A stretch of DNA of 64,000 bases from contig JAJNNX010000086.1 in the NCBI GenBank assembly GCA_023159155.1, positions 1 through 64,000 of the forward strand. The letters run 5' to 3'. This DNA is from Ustulina deusta (lineage: Eukaryota; Ascomycota; Sordariomycetes; Xylariales; Xylariaceae). The position numbers were made by a program, and so were the translations under genes. This document shows positions 11,901 through 23,850 of the stretch, in pieces. The stretch's first letter is position 1. Each line of letters opens with the position of its first letter. The notes beneath the pieces were generated by a model. That model did not search any database and had not been told where the DNA came from. It was given only the letters and a program-made list of their open reading frames with translations.

Positions 11901-14849
11901 TATATTTTAATAGTTTTCAGCTAATTTTGCTATTTATTTACTAGGTCTATTTATATTTTTTGATTATTTAATATAGGTATAATACTTTTGTTAAAAAAAA
12001 TATTATACTTATTAAGCAGTTTATAGATTTCTTTTGTTTATAATATATTATTTATTACTATAGCTATTTTAATTATTAATTTAATTATAGGTATATTTAT
12101 TAGTTTTATTATTTTATAAAATAATATACTTGTTTTTATAACTAATATAATTAAGTTATTTGTTTGTTTTTTTATAAAAAATATATATACTTTTTGAACT
12201 TTTTTTTTATTTAAGTACGCTACTATTTTAGTTTAGTTTTTTTAGCTTGTATTATTTTTCTAATAATTTATAACGTTTGCTTAATTAATAACTTAAATAA
12301 ATTTATTTTTTTAGTATTTAAAAGTAGTTTTTAGTTTTTTATTTTTTTATATTATAATTGGCTAGATATATAGGTTATAAATTATAACTTTTTTTAGTAA
12401 ATATTTATTTAGCATTATATTATAAGTTATGCTTTATTTTTTTTAAAGTAGTATAGTTTTGCTATTTTATTTTTTTTGTTAATAAATATTAATAAATTAA
12501 TAAATCTTACGTTTATAAATATTATTATTATAATAAATATAACTATTATATATACTACTAATACTTTTTAGATTAGTACTATTAAAAATAGTTTAGTTTT
12601 TGTTTTATTTTATATTTTAAGTCCTAGTGCTAACTTAAAAATATATGTTTTTTTTACAAAATTAATTTTAATTTTATATTTTAATATAAACTTTGTTCTA
12701 ATTAGCATTTTTAGTTTTAAATTATTAATTATATTTATTATTATTATAAAATATCTAAATACTATATTTTTTTTAATATATTTTTTAATATATATATTAA
12801 AATCTATAGTTTAAATAATTATTAATTATGTTTTTACTCCGTTAATAAATATAACATTAATATATTAGAATTTTAGGTTTTTTGCAAAATTTTTAATAAA
12901 ACCTTTATTTATTAGTATACTAAAACATTTTATATTTAAGCAAACCTTAACTTTAGGGTTTTTAGTATTGTTTTAAACAAAAATTTAAAAATATATAGTT
13001 TTTTTTTTTTTTTTTTTTTAAGTAATAGTTTTAGGTTTGCTTTAATAATTTGTTTTAGTTAAATATTAATTTTTTATTTAATTAGTTTTAATACAGTTAG
13101 TATTATTAGTACAAAGTTTATTTATTTAATATTTTTTTTGCTTAGTTTAGCTTGTTTTATATAAGTATTTTTAGTATAGTTTTTTGCTATTCTTATTAAG
13201 TAAAATATAATTTTGTACTTTATACAAGTTTTTAATATTATATTTAGGTTTATTAATATATTTTTATTTTTTAATATAGTGTTTTAGTTATATATTTAAT
13301 AACTATTTGTTTTATTATATTTAATAGCTATATATGTTTTATTAGTTATTTTTGTTTTTTTTTTATTAAAATAAATATATTTTTTTATAATTAAGTTTTT
13401 AGTTTTGCTATTATTATTAAAATTTATATTTTAAACAACTTTTTTGCTATAATAATTTTATAATTTATTTATGTTTGGTTTTTACTACTTAAAACATTAA
13501 TAATATATTTATTATTTTTATTAATTTTTTTTATTTTAGTTATTAAACCTAATAATATATTAGTTATTAAACTTAATATTATATTAGCTATTTTATTAAT
13601 ATATTTTAAAGCAGTTATTATTATATTTTTAATTATTTTAATTGTTTTATTTTTTATAACCTAGCAATAGTAATTTAATTTATTATAGTTAATTTTGTTT
13701 GTAGTAAAGTGTTCTAAAATTTTAATATTTTTAATTAAAGTTTTGTTATAGTAAAGCATTATTATTTTTATAGTTTAGCTAGTTTTGCTAGAACTAGTTA
13801 GTATTAACTGCTTTTTATTTTATTTTATTTATTACTTTAGGTATAATATTTAGTTTTAAATATAATTACTATTATTTTTTTGGTTAATACTAACTGGTTT
13901 TTTTTTAGTTTTTTTAAATATTTATTAATAATTTGTTTTACTACTAGTTTTAACGCAAGTTTTTATAGCTCAAATAGTAATAAGTTCTATAATTATATTA
14001 ATAGTTATAGATTTTGGGTATTTTTTTAGGTTTTGCTATACTTAAAAGTTTTTATAGCATAAGTTCTAATAGGGTTCTTTTATATAATATCTTTTATTAT
14101 ATATTTATAAATAAAAAGCTAAATATTTATTACATCTAGTTAAATATTTTATTTTTTGATTAGAGCTCCTATAAATATTAATAAAGTTGCTTTATATTTT
14201 GTTATATTTTTTTTAAATAATTATTAAAACTATTATTATAATATGTTTTTTTATAAAAAAGTTTATTTTTTTATAGTTATTATAACAGACTTGTTTTTTA
14301 TATTGTTTTATTTTTTAAAACATTAAACCTAGAAATAGATATTTATATAGTTAGTATTTTTGCTTTTATAAAAAATTGTATAACTTTTGCTAGATTTTTT
14401 TAGTATATTAAGCTAAAAATATTTAATTTTTAATAGTTTTATTATTAAAAAGCCTATATAAATTATTATAAATAGCTGTTTTATTATAATAAAACTTTAT
14501 TTTTAAGTTATATTTAAATATTATTAAATAGTAGCAATAAGCTAAATTATATTATAAAATATTTTAGTTATTTATAAATTAATATTAGTTATATTTATTA
14601 AAATTTTATTTATAATAATAGTTTTTTTTTTTTTATTAAATAGATCTAGATTTTTTTATTAATATAGTTATTAGTTTTTTTAAGTAGGCTAGCTTTTTTT
14701 TAGTTCCTAATTATTAGTAGATATAATTTTTTAAGGTTTAGAATTTCTGCTTATAAAAATAGTTATTTAGTTTTTTACTAATTATAGTTTTATAAAAAGT
14801 TTTTTTAATTTTAGTATAAATATTATTAAAAATATTGTTTAATTGTTAT

Positions 14850-15010
14850 TTTTTAAGTGCTAGCTTTTTTATAAGATCTAGTTTTTTGTTTTTATTAAAA
14901 AAGCAGTTAAAAATATTAAAAGTTTTTTAGTCCTAGTCCAGTTAAGTAATTTTAGCAAAAATATATTTATATGCGTTATTTTTATGTTTAATATTTTAGT
15001 AGTTAGGGTT
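14850..15010 (-). pseudogene. Gypsy gag-like remnant
   Basis: On the minus strand, near the 5' LTR, the translation reads like a fungal gag capsid segment (blocks resembling KYIFAKIT.LD.D.KTFNIFNCFF). The position upstream of RT is where gag should be. The evidence is only pattern-level, because most codons are altered. Confidence 0.35.
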
Positions 15011-15594
15011 ATTAAAAAAGAAATTATAAATTTGTTTAATTTAAATTAAAACAAATAGTATTATATATATTAATTTTATTTTAATATTTGATTTGTTTTT
15101 TTATTTTATTTTTATAACTATATTGTTATATTATAATTTATTTAAAATATTGTTTTTTATGCTAGTTCTAGTATTTAGTTATAAAATTAATATATTTTGT
15201 TTTTTTTATAGTATAGTAAGTAGTGGTTATTATTTTTAAAGCAAGGCTAAAGTATTTTATGTTTTTTTTTTGTTTTATATTGTTATATAGTTGCTAGGGC
15301 TTAGACTAATAAAAAATTAAAAATTAAAGCATAACTTTTTAGTTGTTAAGCTTAGCTATAATAACTATTTAAATTTGGGTTAATAACTAAAGCATAGCAA
15401 CTTATTAATTCTGTTTATATTAAGCTAAATATAAAAATATTATAGCTAAGTTTAACTTTAATATTGCTACTTAAACTTTTTTAAGGCGCAACTTTATTAA
15501 AATCTTATTAATAATAAGTAGTTTAATAAGCCTCAATATATATATTTTTTATAACGCGGAAATTAAAGGTTCGGGTTAGCAAGTAAATATTATT

Positions 15595-15758
15595 TATTAT
15601 AGCAATTCAGTTATTTATTAAGGATAACAATTATTATATAAAATATAAATAAATAATCTTTTTTTTTTAAGTATAAAATCAAGAGAACGTTTATTTATTT
15701 ATAAATATAATAAATATATTTATAGCTATAGCAGACATATCTATAGTTATGCTTAGTA
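15595..15758 (-). repeat. 5' LTR of the Gypsy element
   Basis: This 164-bp right-hand copy of the LTR begins TATTATAG and ends CTTAGTA (a TG...CA pair changed to TA...TA). It is followed by the target duplication ATAAT at 15,759-15,763. Confidence 0.85.
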
Positions 15759-16590
15759 ATAATACTATAAAAGTTTATATAAATTTTTTAGTATATTAAA
15801 TATATAAATATTAAATAATATAAGATTATTTATTTTTAAATTTATAGCAATAATTAATAGTTTTATAAGTACTAAATATTATTTTAGTAGTATTTATTAT
15901 TTTTAGATTTAGAAAGCAATAGAATTAATTAATTAAAAATTAAACTAATAACTTTATTTTTATATTAATAAATACTAAAATAATTGAAATATTTATTTTT
16001 TTATTTTAGATTTTATATATAATTTTTTATAATATTTATTAATTAATATATTACTACTAAAAATAGCAATAAAAATTAAAACATAAAACTTTTTAATAAT
16101 AAATATTAGCAAAACTATAATAAATTCTAATACTAAGTAATAAATATTCGAACTGGTTTGCTAAATTTAAAACGTTTAAAAAATAATATAAATTATAAAC
16201 TAATAAAAAAAATATTTAATAAATTTTAAAATAAAAAATAAAGTTTTTTTAAAAAAAAAAAGCTTTATAATATAAGTACTAATTATTAGATTAGATTTTT
16301 AATTAGTTAAACTTTTTAAAATTTTAAAAACATAAAAATTTAACTATATTTTTAATTTGTTTAATTTTTATAAAATAAAAAACTTGTTTTATACTAACTA
16401 ATTATAAAAAATAAATAATAACTTTTTATTTTAATAAATCTAATTATTATTTTTAATTAAAAATATTAATAATAAAATAAAATTTAAAATTAAACAAATC
16501 AAACAATTAAAAATATATAAAAAAAATAAAAAGCTATAATATTAAATTATTTAAAAAAGTTATAATTTTAATAATACTTAATATATATAA
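15759..16590 (+). repeat. Repeat A copy 1, right part
   Basis: This is the continuation of repeat A copy 1 after the Gypsy element, collinear with about 21,308-22,150 of copy 2. Compared with copy 2 it lacks about 220 bp just before the terminal unit. No coding frame survives. Confidence 0.7.
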
Positions 16591-16819
16591 TAGTTAGTAT
16601 AGTTTTAGTAAGACTTGTAAGGACTCTAGACCTATATAGTAATAAAATAAGAAATCTACGCACGGACTAACCTAACTTTGCAGCTATATATATAAAATCT
16701 ATATTTACCTACTTTATAAACTTTAACTTTTTTTTTTTTTTTTTTTTTTTTTAGCTTAAAATCTTTATTTATAATATTAATAAACTAACTATAAAAACTT
16801 TACTTAACTAATTATAACA
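16591..16819 (+). repeat. Repeat A terminal unit 1 (poly-T bearing)
   Basis: This unit of about 230 bp starts TAGTTAGTATAG, contains a 20-plus poly-T run and ends ATTATAACA. It recurs at 22,382-22,606 and 22,858-23,090, and inverted at 1,672-1,900. It lies between A copy 1 and A copy 2, so it may be a terminal direct repeat shared by two tandem elements. Confidence 0.7.
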
Positions 16820-19800
16820 CTATTTTAAACTTTTTAATTATTTATTAATAAATATTTAATAAATATATATTTTTTATTTTATTATAATTAATAAAATATA
16901 AATAAACTTTTTTTTTTAGTTATATATTTAATATAAAAAATTATATATTTTATAATATAAATTTAACTTTAATATAATTTTAATAAAATTTTTAATTTTT
17001 ATATTATTTAAAAATTAACAATTTATAAAAAACTTAATTTTAAATATTTTTATTTTATTTTTAGTTTTTAAATAATTAAAACAATTCTAGTTCTTAAGTA
17101 TAACTAGCTTTTTATTATTAAACAATTTTAAAAGCTTTTTTTTAATAAAAAAAAGAAATTTAAGCATTAGATTTTTTTATAAACGTTTTAAACAAACTAA
17201 TATTTAAAAAAAAATCTAAAAAAAACAAAAAGTTAGAACTTAAAAAAACAAAATTTAAACTAGAACTAGAACTACTTAAAATAAATAATATATTTAAAAA
17301 TATAGTACTAAATATTATAGCTATATAAGCTTATAATTTTATATTAGTTTTAGTAGAACTTTTTTAATAAATAAAAAAAATAAAACATTAATTTTTTAAT
17401 ATGTTTATTTTAATATTTTTAAAAAATAACTATAATTTAATAATAAAAAGTATATTTAAAAGTATTAATTTTAAACTTTTTAGTTTTATTATTTTATTTA
17501 TTTTTTATTTTATTAATTTATTTTTTAATATTTTAAACTTTATTTATATTAAAAAAACTAAAATATAAAAAACTAATCTTAGCAAGTTTATAAAAAATAA
17601 AGCTTTATTTAATAATTAAGTTTATAAACTAGCAAAAAAGCTAAATAAAAATATTACTATATTTTAAACTAAAAATAGCTAACTTTAATATATTATAAAC
17701 TAATTAAAAAAATATACTAAAAATTTAATAAAAATATTTTTTTATTTAATTAAAAAACTATTTAATAATATTATTAAAATAATTTAAACTTTATTAATAA
17801 TTTATTATAATTTTAACTAAATAATTATAATTTATAAAATATTTTAAGTTTATATATATAAAACTAATAAAAATATTAATAAGTTTATTTTTATATTTAA
17901 TAGTTTAATTTAAAAATATTAACTAACTAAATTATAATAAAAATATAAATTATAAAATTATTTTTATATAAACTTAAAAAAAAACTTATATAAAATTTTT
18001 ATAAATTTAAATATTTTTTATAAATTATTTATTAATAAAATTATTAAATTAATATATAATACTAAATAAGCTTATAAAAACTATTAATAAACTAAGCTTA
18101 TTAGCTTAATTAAATAAAAATCTGACTTAAATAATTAAATTTTTAATAAACTAGTTTATTAACTTTTAACTAACTTTAAAAGTTCTAAAATATTTATTAT
18201 AAAATAATTAAAATAATAAAATTTATTTTATTTATAGTAAAAAAAAACATATATTAATTAATTGCTTTAATTAAAAGCTTAAAGTTTTAAACGTTTAACT
18301 AGCAATAAAAAGCCCTAATAAAAATAGCTTTAATAGTTTATTTAATTTAAAAAACAAATAGAACTAATAAAAATCTTTTTATTAGTTTTTTTATTTATTT
18401 TAGTTAAAATATATAACTAAAATAAATTAATTATTTTTAAAATATTTACTTAATTATAAATTAATAATATTAAAATAAAAACTTTAGTTTTATATAATAT
18501 TAGAACTTATATTTTTTTAATAATTAACTATAAGTTTATATAACAAGTTAAATAATAATTAAAAATAAAAATAGTTTAGCTAGCTAAACTTTAAAAGCTT
18601 TATAACTATTAAAACAAAATAGTTAGTAAAATTTATAAATATTTAATATATATTATAAAAATTAATCGTTAATAATTTAAAAATTAAATATTTTAAATTA
18701 TTAATTTTAGCTATAATATTATTATTAATATTAAATAATTAATAAAACAAAATATTCTAATAAAAACCTAAAAATAATAGTTAATCTAACTAAATAATTT
18801 ATTTTTATTAGTTTAATTTTTACTAATAATTATAATTAAGCTTTTTAACTATAAATAATAAAATATAAACTTAAAAATATAAAAAAATATAAATTAATAT
18901 AATTAAGCGTTAAAAAAATACTATTAAATATTAAAACAACTTTTTAAAAATAAAACAATTATTTTAAAAATAACTAAAACTAAAAAAACAAAAAAAAAAC
19001 CTAGGACTTTTAAACCTAAAACAAAAAAAGTTTATATAATAACTTCTAAAAAAAAAACTAAGCTACTATTAAAAAAATTATATAAAATTTTTAAAATTAT
19101 TTTTATTAAAATAAATAAAAACAACTAATTAAAAAAACTTTAAAAAAACCTATTATAATTAAATGTATAATAATTAAAAATAATTATACTAAACTATTTA
19201 AAAAAAATTTTAAAATAATTAATATTTTATAAAAAAAATAGATTTAAATTAATTAAGTAATACTATAAAAAACTTTTAATAATAAACTAATCTTATTTTT
19301 AAAAAAAAAAAACTTTTAATATATAAAGTTAATATAAAACTTTTTATTTTTTAGCTATTATACTTAAAAAAATTCTTTTTAAAAAAAAAATCTAAAACTT
19401 TACTACTATTATAACTAAAATTTAATATAGTACTAAAACTTAATAATAAAAAATATACTTCTAGTTTTTATTAATATTATATATTTATATAGTTTATTTT
19501 ATTTAAAAAAAATTTATAAATAAACTATTAATTATAAATTTTATTAAATAAAATATAAACTTAAATATTACTTTTATTTTATTTATATTTAAACTTAAAT
19601 TAACTAAATATAAATTTATAATTAATTATTAATAAAAAAATATATATTTAAAAAATTAAATTATATTAGTTTTAAATATTAGTAATACTATATTTAATTA
19701 TTATAATACTACTTAATTTATTAAACTAAATATTATTAAAGCTTTTTATTAATTATTATTAATGATAAAATTATATTATTTTTTTTTTTTTAAACTTATA

Positions 19801-22381
19801 AAAAAATATTTTAATAAAAAGTTTTATTTTTTAATTTAAAAATAAAACCTATTTAATAGTAAGCTTTTATTAATATATAAATTTAAAAATTTTTAAATAA
19901 GTTTGTAAATATTTATATAAATAATATTTTAATTTATTTTAAAACTAAAAAATAATACTAAACTTATTATAAAAAAATAATTTATTATTTATATTAAACT
20001 AAATATTAAAAAAATATTAAAAAGTTTTATTTTAATATATTTATTATTAATTATTTAAAAATAGTTATAAAAACTAAAGTAAAAATTAAAATTAACTTTA
20101 TTAAAATTTAAATAATTTTAAATTAGAACTTTAATAATTTTAAAAATATTAAATTAATTTAGTTATTTTTTAAGCTTTATAATTATATTTATATATTTAT
20201 TTATTATATTAGTAAAATTACTACTTTTTTAAATTAACTATTAAAAAAAAACAAGCTATTTATAATAGGACTAAAACAAAAATAAGCTTTTAAATATATA
20301 AAACTACTAGCTTGTAAAATATTTGTTTTAGCTTTTTTTAGGCCCGGCCAACCAATATAAATAAAAATAAATATCTTACGTAATATAATAAAAAAAATTA
20401 TCTAGTAATAATAAAAAAATATAACCTAAAAACTTATAAAGTATTTTTTTAAAATAATAATATTAATTAAACAAATCTACCTAATTTAAAACTATAAACT
20501 TTTAATAATAATATAAACTTTAAAATATTATTACTTAAAGCTTTTTAAAACTAAGTTTTTTATAATAATTAATTATTAAGCTTTATTATATTTTTTAAAT
20601 AAATAGATTTTATTAATATAATAAATATATTAAGCTAACTTTTTATTAAATTTTAATATTATTTTTTAATACTAACTAAAATAAAAAAATATAATAGCTA
20701 ATATTTTATTAAAAAAAATAACTAAACTTTTTATAATTAAAATTAAAAAAACTAAAAAATAAATAATAGTATTAATTTTATTTAATAAAATATTAAGTTT
20801 TATATTAACTATAGACTTTTTACCTAATATTTTTTAAAAAGCTAACCTAATAAACCTAATTAAAAAAAAAACTAGCTATAAAAGCTAAAAAATAAAAATA
20901 AAAAGCTATATATACTTAAAATAACTCTAAATAAAATTTTTTTTTTTTATATAGCTTTAATTTAAAAAGTTTATATATTTTTAATTATTATATACTAAAA
21001 TTAATACAAAATAATTAAAATATTAAAACAAAAATATTATTAGTTTTATTTAAAACATAATTATAAACAATATATATATAATTGTTCTAACTATAAAAAA
21101 AACAAAATATTATAAAATAAAACTTTTAGCTTTTTTTATTTATTGTTTATACTAGCTATAATATAGCAATATATAATAATAAATAATAAAAATATATTAT
21201 TTAACTAATAAAATTATAACTATATATAAATATTTATAAATAAGTTTAGCTATTTAATTGTAACTTTATTTAGCAAAAAAACAAATATTACAAAATTACT
21301 AGCTATATAATACTATAAAAATTTATATAAATTTTTTAATATATTAAATATATAAATATTAAATAATATAAAACTATTTATTTTTAAATTTATAATAATA
21401 ATTAATAGTTTTATAAGTACTAAATATTACTTTAGTAGCACTTACTACTTTTAAACCTAAAAAATAATAAAATTAACTAATTAAAAACTAAACTAATAAC
21501 TTTATTTTTATATTAATAAATACTAAAATAATTAAAATATTTATTTTTTTGTTTTAAACTTTATATATAATTTTTTATAATATTTATTAATTAATATATT
21601 ACTACTAAAAATAGTAATAAAAATTAAAGCATAAAACTTTTTAATAATAAATATTAATAAAACTATTATAAATTTTAATATTAAATAATAAGCGCTTAAA
21701 CTAATCTATTAAACTTAAAATATTTAAAAAATAATATATAATATAGTAACTTTTATATAAAAATAATATAAACTATAAGCTAACAAAAAAAAATACTTAA
21801 TAGATTTTAAAATAAAAAATAAAATTTTTTTAAAAAAAAAAAGTTTTATAATATAAGTACTAACTACTAGATTAAACTTTTAATTAGTTAAACTTTTTAA
21901 AATTTTTAAAAAATAAAAATTTAGCTATATTTTTAATTTCTTTAATTTTTATAAAATAAAAAACTTATTTTATATTAACTAATTATAAAAAACAAACAAT
22001 AATTTTTTTTTAATAAATTTAATTACTATTTTTAGCTAAAAATATTAATAATAAAGCAAAATTTAAAATTAAATAAATTAAATAATTAAAAATATATAAA
22101 AAAAATAAAAAATTATAATATTAAATTGTTTAAAAAAGCTACAATTTTAATAATACTTAATATATAACTTAAAATTTTAAAAATATATTAATTAAATTTA
22201 ACTAATTTTATAAAACTTATAAAAAAGCTTTTAAACTTTTTATAAAATTATAAAAATAAATATATATAATAATAATTAATAAGTTTATAAATAATTATAA
22301 AAATTATATAAATTTCATATTATTAGTAATTTTGAATTAAAACTATATTTAAACTTTTAGTTTTAAAAAAAAGTAGTATAA
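16820..22381 (+). repeat. Repeat A copy 2, uninterrupted
   Basis: This is the complete tandem copy of repeat A, about 5.6 kb between terminal units. It is collinear with 1,925-6,087 plus 15,759-16,590. It contains the empty Gypsy target site near 21,313. Residual cytosines are almost all followed by T, as RIP leaves them. No protein family could be assigned on either strand. Confidence 0.75.
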
Positions 22382-23090
22382 TAGTTAGTATAGTTTTGGC
22401 AAAACCTGCAAGAACTCTAAACCTATATAACAATAAAATAAAAAATCTACGTATAAACTAACCTAACTTTATAGCTATATATATAGAGTTTATATCTATT
22501 TATTTTATAAACTCTGATTTCTTTTTTTTTTTTTTTTTTAACTTAAAGTCTTTGTTTATAGTATTAATAAACTAACTATAGAAACTTTACTTAATTAATT
22601 ATAACAATATATAGTTTAAAATTTTTAAAATATATTAATTAAGTTTGATTAATTTTATAAAACTTATAAAAAAAACTTTAAATTTTTTATAAAATTATAA
22701 AAATAAATATATATAATAATAGCTAACAAATTTACAAACAATTATAAAAATAATAATAAAATAATATAGTATAAAAAAACTATATAAATTTAATATTATT
22801 AATAATTTTAAATTAAAATTATGTTTAAATTTTTGGTTTTAAAAAGAAGTAATATAATAGTTAGTATAGTTTTAGCAAAACTTATAAGAATTTTAGACTT
22901 ATATAGCAATAAAATAAGAAGTTTATATATGGACTAATTTATAATTTTGTAGCTATATATATAAAGTTTATATTTACTTATTTTATAAACTCTGACTTTT
23001 TTTTTTTTTTTTTTTTTTTTTTTAGTTTAGAGTCTTTGTCTATAGTATTAATAAACTAGCTATAGAAGCTTTATTTGACTGATTATAACA
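22157..23090 (+). repeat. Tandem duplication of the repeat A end (2 units)
   Basis: Two adjacent units of about 0.45-0.48 kb (22,157-22,606 and 22,607-23,090) share the same order: an AT-rich lead reading TTAAAATTTTTAAAATATA-like, then the poly-T terminal unit. Terminal units are at 22,382-22,606 and 22,858-23,090. Simple unequal exchange or slippage at the element end would produce this. Confidence 0.75.
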
Positions 23091-23850
23091 ATAAAAATAT
23101 TAAAATGCTTTTTGCTAAGAACTTTTTTTTTAAGCTATAGCGCCTCTTAGTAAAGCAGCTTAGTTATGTTATATTTGTTTTATTTTTATAAAAAACCTAT
23201 AAGGTTGTTTATGCTTATAAAAATATTAAAGTATTTTTTACTAAAAACTTTTTTTTAAGCTATAATATTTTTTAATAGAGCAGTTTAGCTATATTATATT
23301 TGTTTTATTTTTATAAAAAATCTGCAAAATTATTTATACTTATAAAATAATAAAAGTGCTTCTTACTAAGAACTTTTTTTATAAGCTATAATATTTTTTA
23401 TTAAAATAGTTTAGCTATATTATATTTGTTCTAGCTTTATAAAAAACTTATAAAATTATTTATATTTATTAAAATATTAAAATACTTTTTATTAAAAATC
23501 TTTTTTATAAATTATAATATTTTTTAATAAAATAGCTTAGCTATGTTATATTTGCCCTAGCTTTATAAAAAACTTATAAAATTATTTATATTTATTAAAG
23601 TATTAAAGTGCTTTTTGCTAAAGATCTTTTTATAAGTTGTAATATTTTTTAATAAAGTAGCTTAGCTATGTTATATTTGCTCTAGCTCCTTAAAAAAAAT
23701 GCAAAGTTGTTTATGTTTATAAAAGTATTAGAGTGCTTCTTACTAAGGACTTTTTTTTAAGCTATAACATCTCCTAGTAAAACAGCTCAGCTATGTTATA
23801 CTTACTCCTAAGCTTATAAACTAAGCTTATTATTGCTATACTGCTTAATA
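23091..23850. repeat. Minisatellite, about 124 bp x 6
   Basis: Six tandem units recur with a period of about 124-125 bp. The marker GCTTTTTGCTAAGAAC-like string appears near 23,107, 23,231, 23,358, 23,483, 23,610 and 23,734. It is followed each time by AAGCTATA, then a TAGTAAA.CAGCTTAGCTATG-like core. Units differ mostly by transitions, so the array predates or coincides with the mutation process. No ORF spans it. Confidence 0.85.

Larger units (their letters stand above)
6088..15758 (-). mobile_element. RIP-mutated Ty3/Gypsy LTR retrotransposon
   Basis: This 9.67-kb element is inserted in repeat A. It has two 164-bp LTRs (6,088-6,251 and 15,595-15,758) and a perfect ATAAT target duplication. 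Coding is on the minus strand, so the 5' LTR is the right one. A gag-like stretch lies near 14.85-15.0 kb, reverse transcriptase at about 11.2-11.9 kb and integrase at about 9.25-9.75 kb. RT before integrase is the Ty3/Gypsy order. All frames are broken by G:C to A:T change, with the RT catalytic box read as YINN. A 289-bp unmutated insert splits it at 10,908-11,196. I did not identify a primer-binding site with confidence. Confidence 0.9.

Noticed and set aside
23091..23850. Regular repeats considered as a CRISPR array
   Set aside because: Units of about 124 bp are repeats throughout with no unique spacers, and the organism is a fungus.
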